DNA from: Allochromatium tepidum
Lineage (GTDB): Bacteria; Pseudomonadota; Gammaproteobacteria; Chromatiales; Chromatiaceae
Direction: 5' to 3'
Length of the DNA: 64,000 nucleotides
Assembly (NCBI RefSeq): GCF_018409545.1
Contig: NZ_AP024563.1
Location: 2,440,001 to 2,504,000 of the forward strand
The notes below the pieces were generated by a model, which ran no database searches, was not told the origin of the DNA, and saw nothing but the letters and a program-made list of their open reading frames with translations. The position numbers and the translations under genes are program-made. Shown here in pieces: positions 63,204-64,000 of the stretch (positions are counted from its first letter, which is position 1; each line of letters begins with the position of its first letter).

Positions 63204-64000
63204 ATGCTTCCACCACTCAAGCCCATCGCCATGAAGGAACGCATTTCGATGATCTTCATCGAGTACGGAGAAATCGACGTGCTCGACGGGGCCTTCGTCG
63301 TGATCGACAAGACCGGCGTGCGCACCCACATTCCGATTGGCAGCATCGCCTGCATCATGCTGGAGCCGGGTACGCGGGTCTCACACCGGGCGGCGGCACT
63401 CGCGGCGCGGGTCGGCACCCTGCTGGTCTGGGTCGGTGAGGCGGGCGTGCGGCTCTATGCTTCCGGTCAGCCGGGTGGTGCGCGGTCTGATCGGCTGTTG
63501 TATCAGGCCAAACTCGCCCTCGACGATCAGGCTCGACTCAAGGTCGTGCGCAAAATGTACGAACTGCGCTTTGGGGAGAAACCGCCCGAGCGGCGCAGTG
63601 TCGAGCAGTTGCGCGGAATCGAAGGGGCGCGGGTCAAGAAGACTTACGAAAACCTCGCCAAGCGGTATGGCGTCCAGTGGTGCGGTCGGCGCTATGACCC
63701 CAGCGAATGGGATACCAGTGATGTGCCCAACACCTGCCTGTCGGCGGCCACGGCTTGTCTTTACGGCATCACCGAGGCGGCGATTTTGGCGGCCGGCTAT
63801 GCCCCGGCGGTCGGATTCATCCACACCGGCAAGCCGCAATCGTTCGTTTACGACATCGCGGATATCGTCAAATTCGAGACCGTGGTGCCGGTGGCGTTCC
63901 AGATCGCGGCCAAGAATCCGCCGCAATCGCAAGCTGAGCGTCTGGTTCGGCTGGCCTGCCGAGATGTGTTCCGCGAGAGCAAGCTCCTGGGCAAAATCAT
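63204..64000 (+). CDS. cas1: CRISPR adaptation integrase Cas1e, 5' part
   Basis: At least 265 residues from ATG 63204; the gene runs off the window. Cas1 integrates new spacers with Cas2. Start MLPPLKPIAMKERISMIFIEYG (in part) matches type I-E. Catalytic residues: Glu in EQLRGIEGARV, His in VGFIHTGKP and Asp in VYDIADIVKF. The phrase VGEAGVRLYASGQPGGARS is nearly invariant. cas2 and the CRISPR array are expected downstream, outside the window. Confidence 0.96.
   Translation, partial: MLPPLKPIAMKERISMIFIEYGEIDVLDGAFVVIDKTGVRTHIPIGSIACIMLEPGTRVSHRAAALAARVGTLLVWVGEAGVRLYASGQPGGARSDRLLYQAKLALDDQARLKVVRKMYELRFGEKPPERRSVEQLRGIEGARVKKTYENLAKRYGVQWCGRRYDPSEWDTSDVPNTCLSAATACLYGITEAAILAAGYAPAVGFIHTGKPQSFVYDIADIVKFETVVPVAFQIAAKNPPQSQAERLVRLACRDVFRESKLLGKI

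Noticed and set aside
55221-64000. CRISPR repeat-spacer array
   Set aside because: No regularly spaced repeats are visible; the array is expected after cas2, beyond the window.

Overview
The window looks like chromosomal DNA of a purple sulfur gammaproteobacterium (Chromatiaceae), probably close to Allochromatium. The main evidence is a complete flavocytochrome c sulfide dehydrogenase pair (fccA, fccB) that closely resembles the Allochromatium proteins as I remember them, a uniformly high G+C content, and gammaproteobacterial gene order around hemA-prfA and ispE-tRNA-Gln-prs-rplY-pth. No database search was run, so genus-level placement is an inference.

Layout. 1-4.7 kb: tail of an upstream gene, an orphan ParA-type ATPase with a small membrane protein, a stand-alone TnpB element of the IS200/IS605 type, and two small exported proteins. 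4.7-9.8 kb: an RND efflux pump with an unusual C-terminal tail, and its membrane fusion protein. 10-10.7 kb: a HigBA-like toxin-antitoxin pair. 11-20.7 kb: a membrane-anchored dynamin-like GTPase, nadA, a tetraheme NapC-type cytochrome, an exported ankyrin-repeat protein, fccAB, an exported protein-isoaspartate methyltransferase and tmcA. 20.7-30.4 kb: housekeeping genes holA, pth, rplY, prs, tRNA-Gln, ispE, a TPR protein, hemA and prfA, plus a pentapeptide-repeat protein. 30.4-35 kb: two SPFH proteins, a double CDGSH iron-sulfur protein, a Crp/Fnr regulator and fbp. 35.2-54.3 kb: a PAS-GGDEF-EAL protein with degenerate catalytic motifs, followed by a large flagellar and chemotaxis island (flgBCDEFGHIJKL, cheR, cheV, flgA, flgM, flgN, fliK and an FlhB-like gene). 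54.4-55.2 kb: murI. 55.4 kb to the end: a type I-E CRISPR-Cas operon (cas3, cse1, cse2, cas7e, cas5e, cas6e, then cas1 running off the window).

How the parts work together. fccAB oxidises sulfide in the periplasm and passes electrons to c-type cytochromes; the adjacent NapC-type cytochrome and ankyrin protein may belong to the same electron-transfer or maturation context. The flagellar island builds rod, hook, rings and hook-filament junctions. Sigma-54-like sites precede flgB and flgA, and a sigma-28-like site precedes flgMN, which fits the usual hierarchy. The cas genes encode the Cascade complex (cse1, cse2, cas7e, cas5e, cas6e), the Cas3 nuclease-helicase and the adaptation integrase.

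The most striking feature is a hicAB toxin-antitoxin pair inserted in the cas operon between cas6e and cas1. The hicA start overlaps the cas6e stop. HicB is short and shows no room for a DNA-binding domain, so the pair probably depends on cas transcription. This is the best candidate here for an undescribed arrangement, for example a toxin that guards the CRISPR module. A 93-bp exact tandem duplication at the fliK/flhB-like junction, the catalytically degenerate GGDEF-EAL protein, and the RND pump with an extra membrane segment and a basic tail are further oddities.
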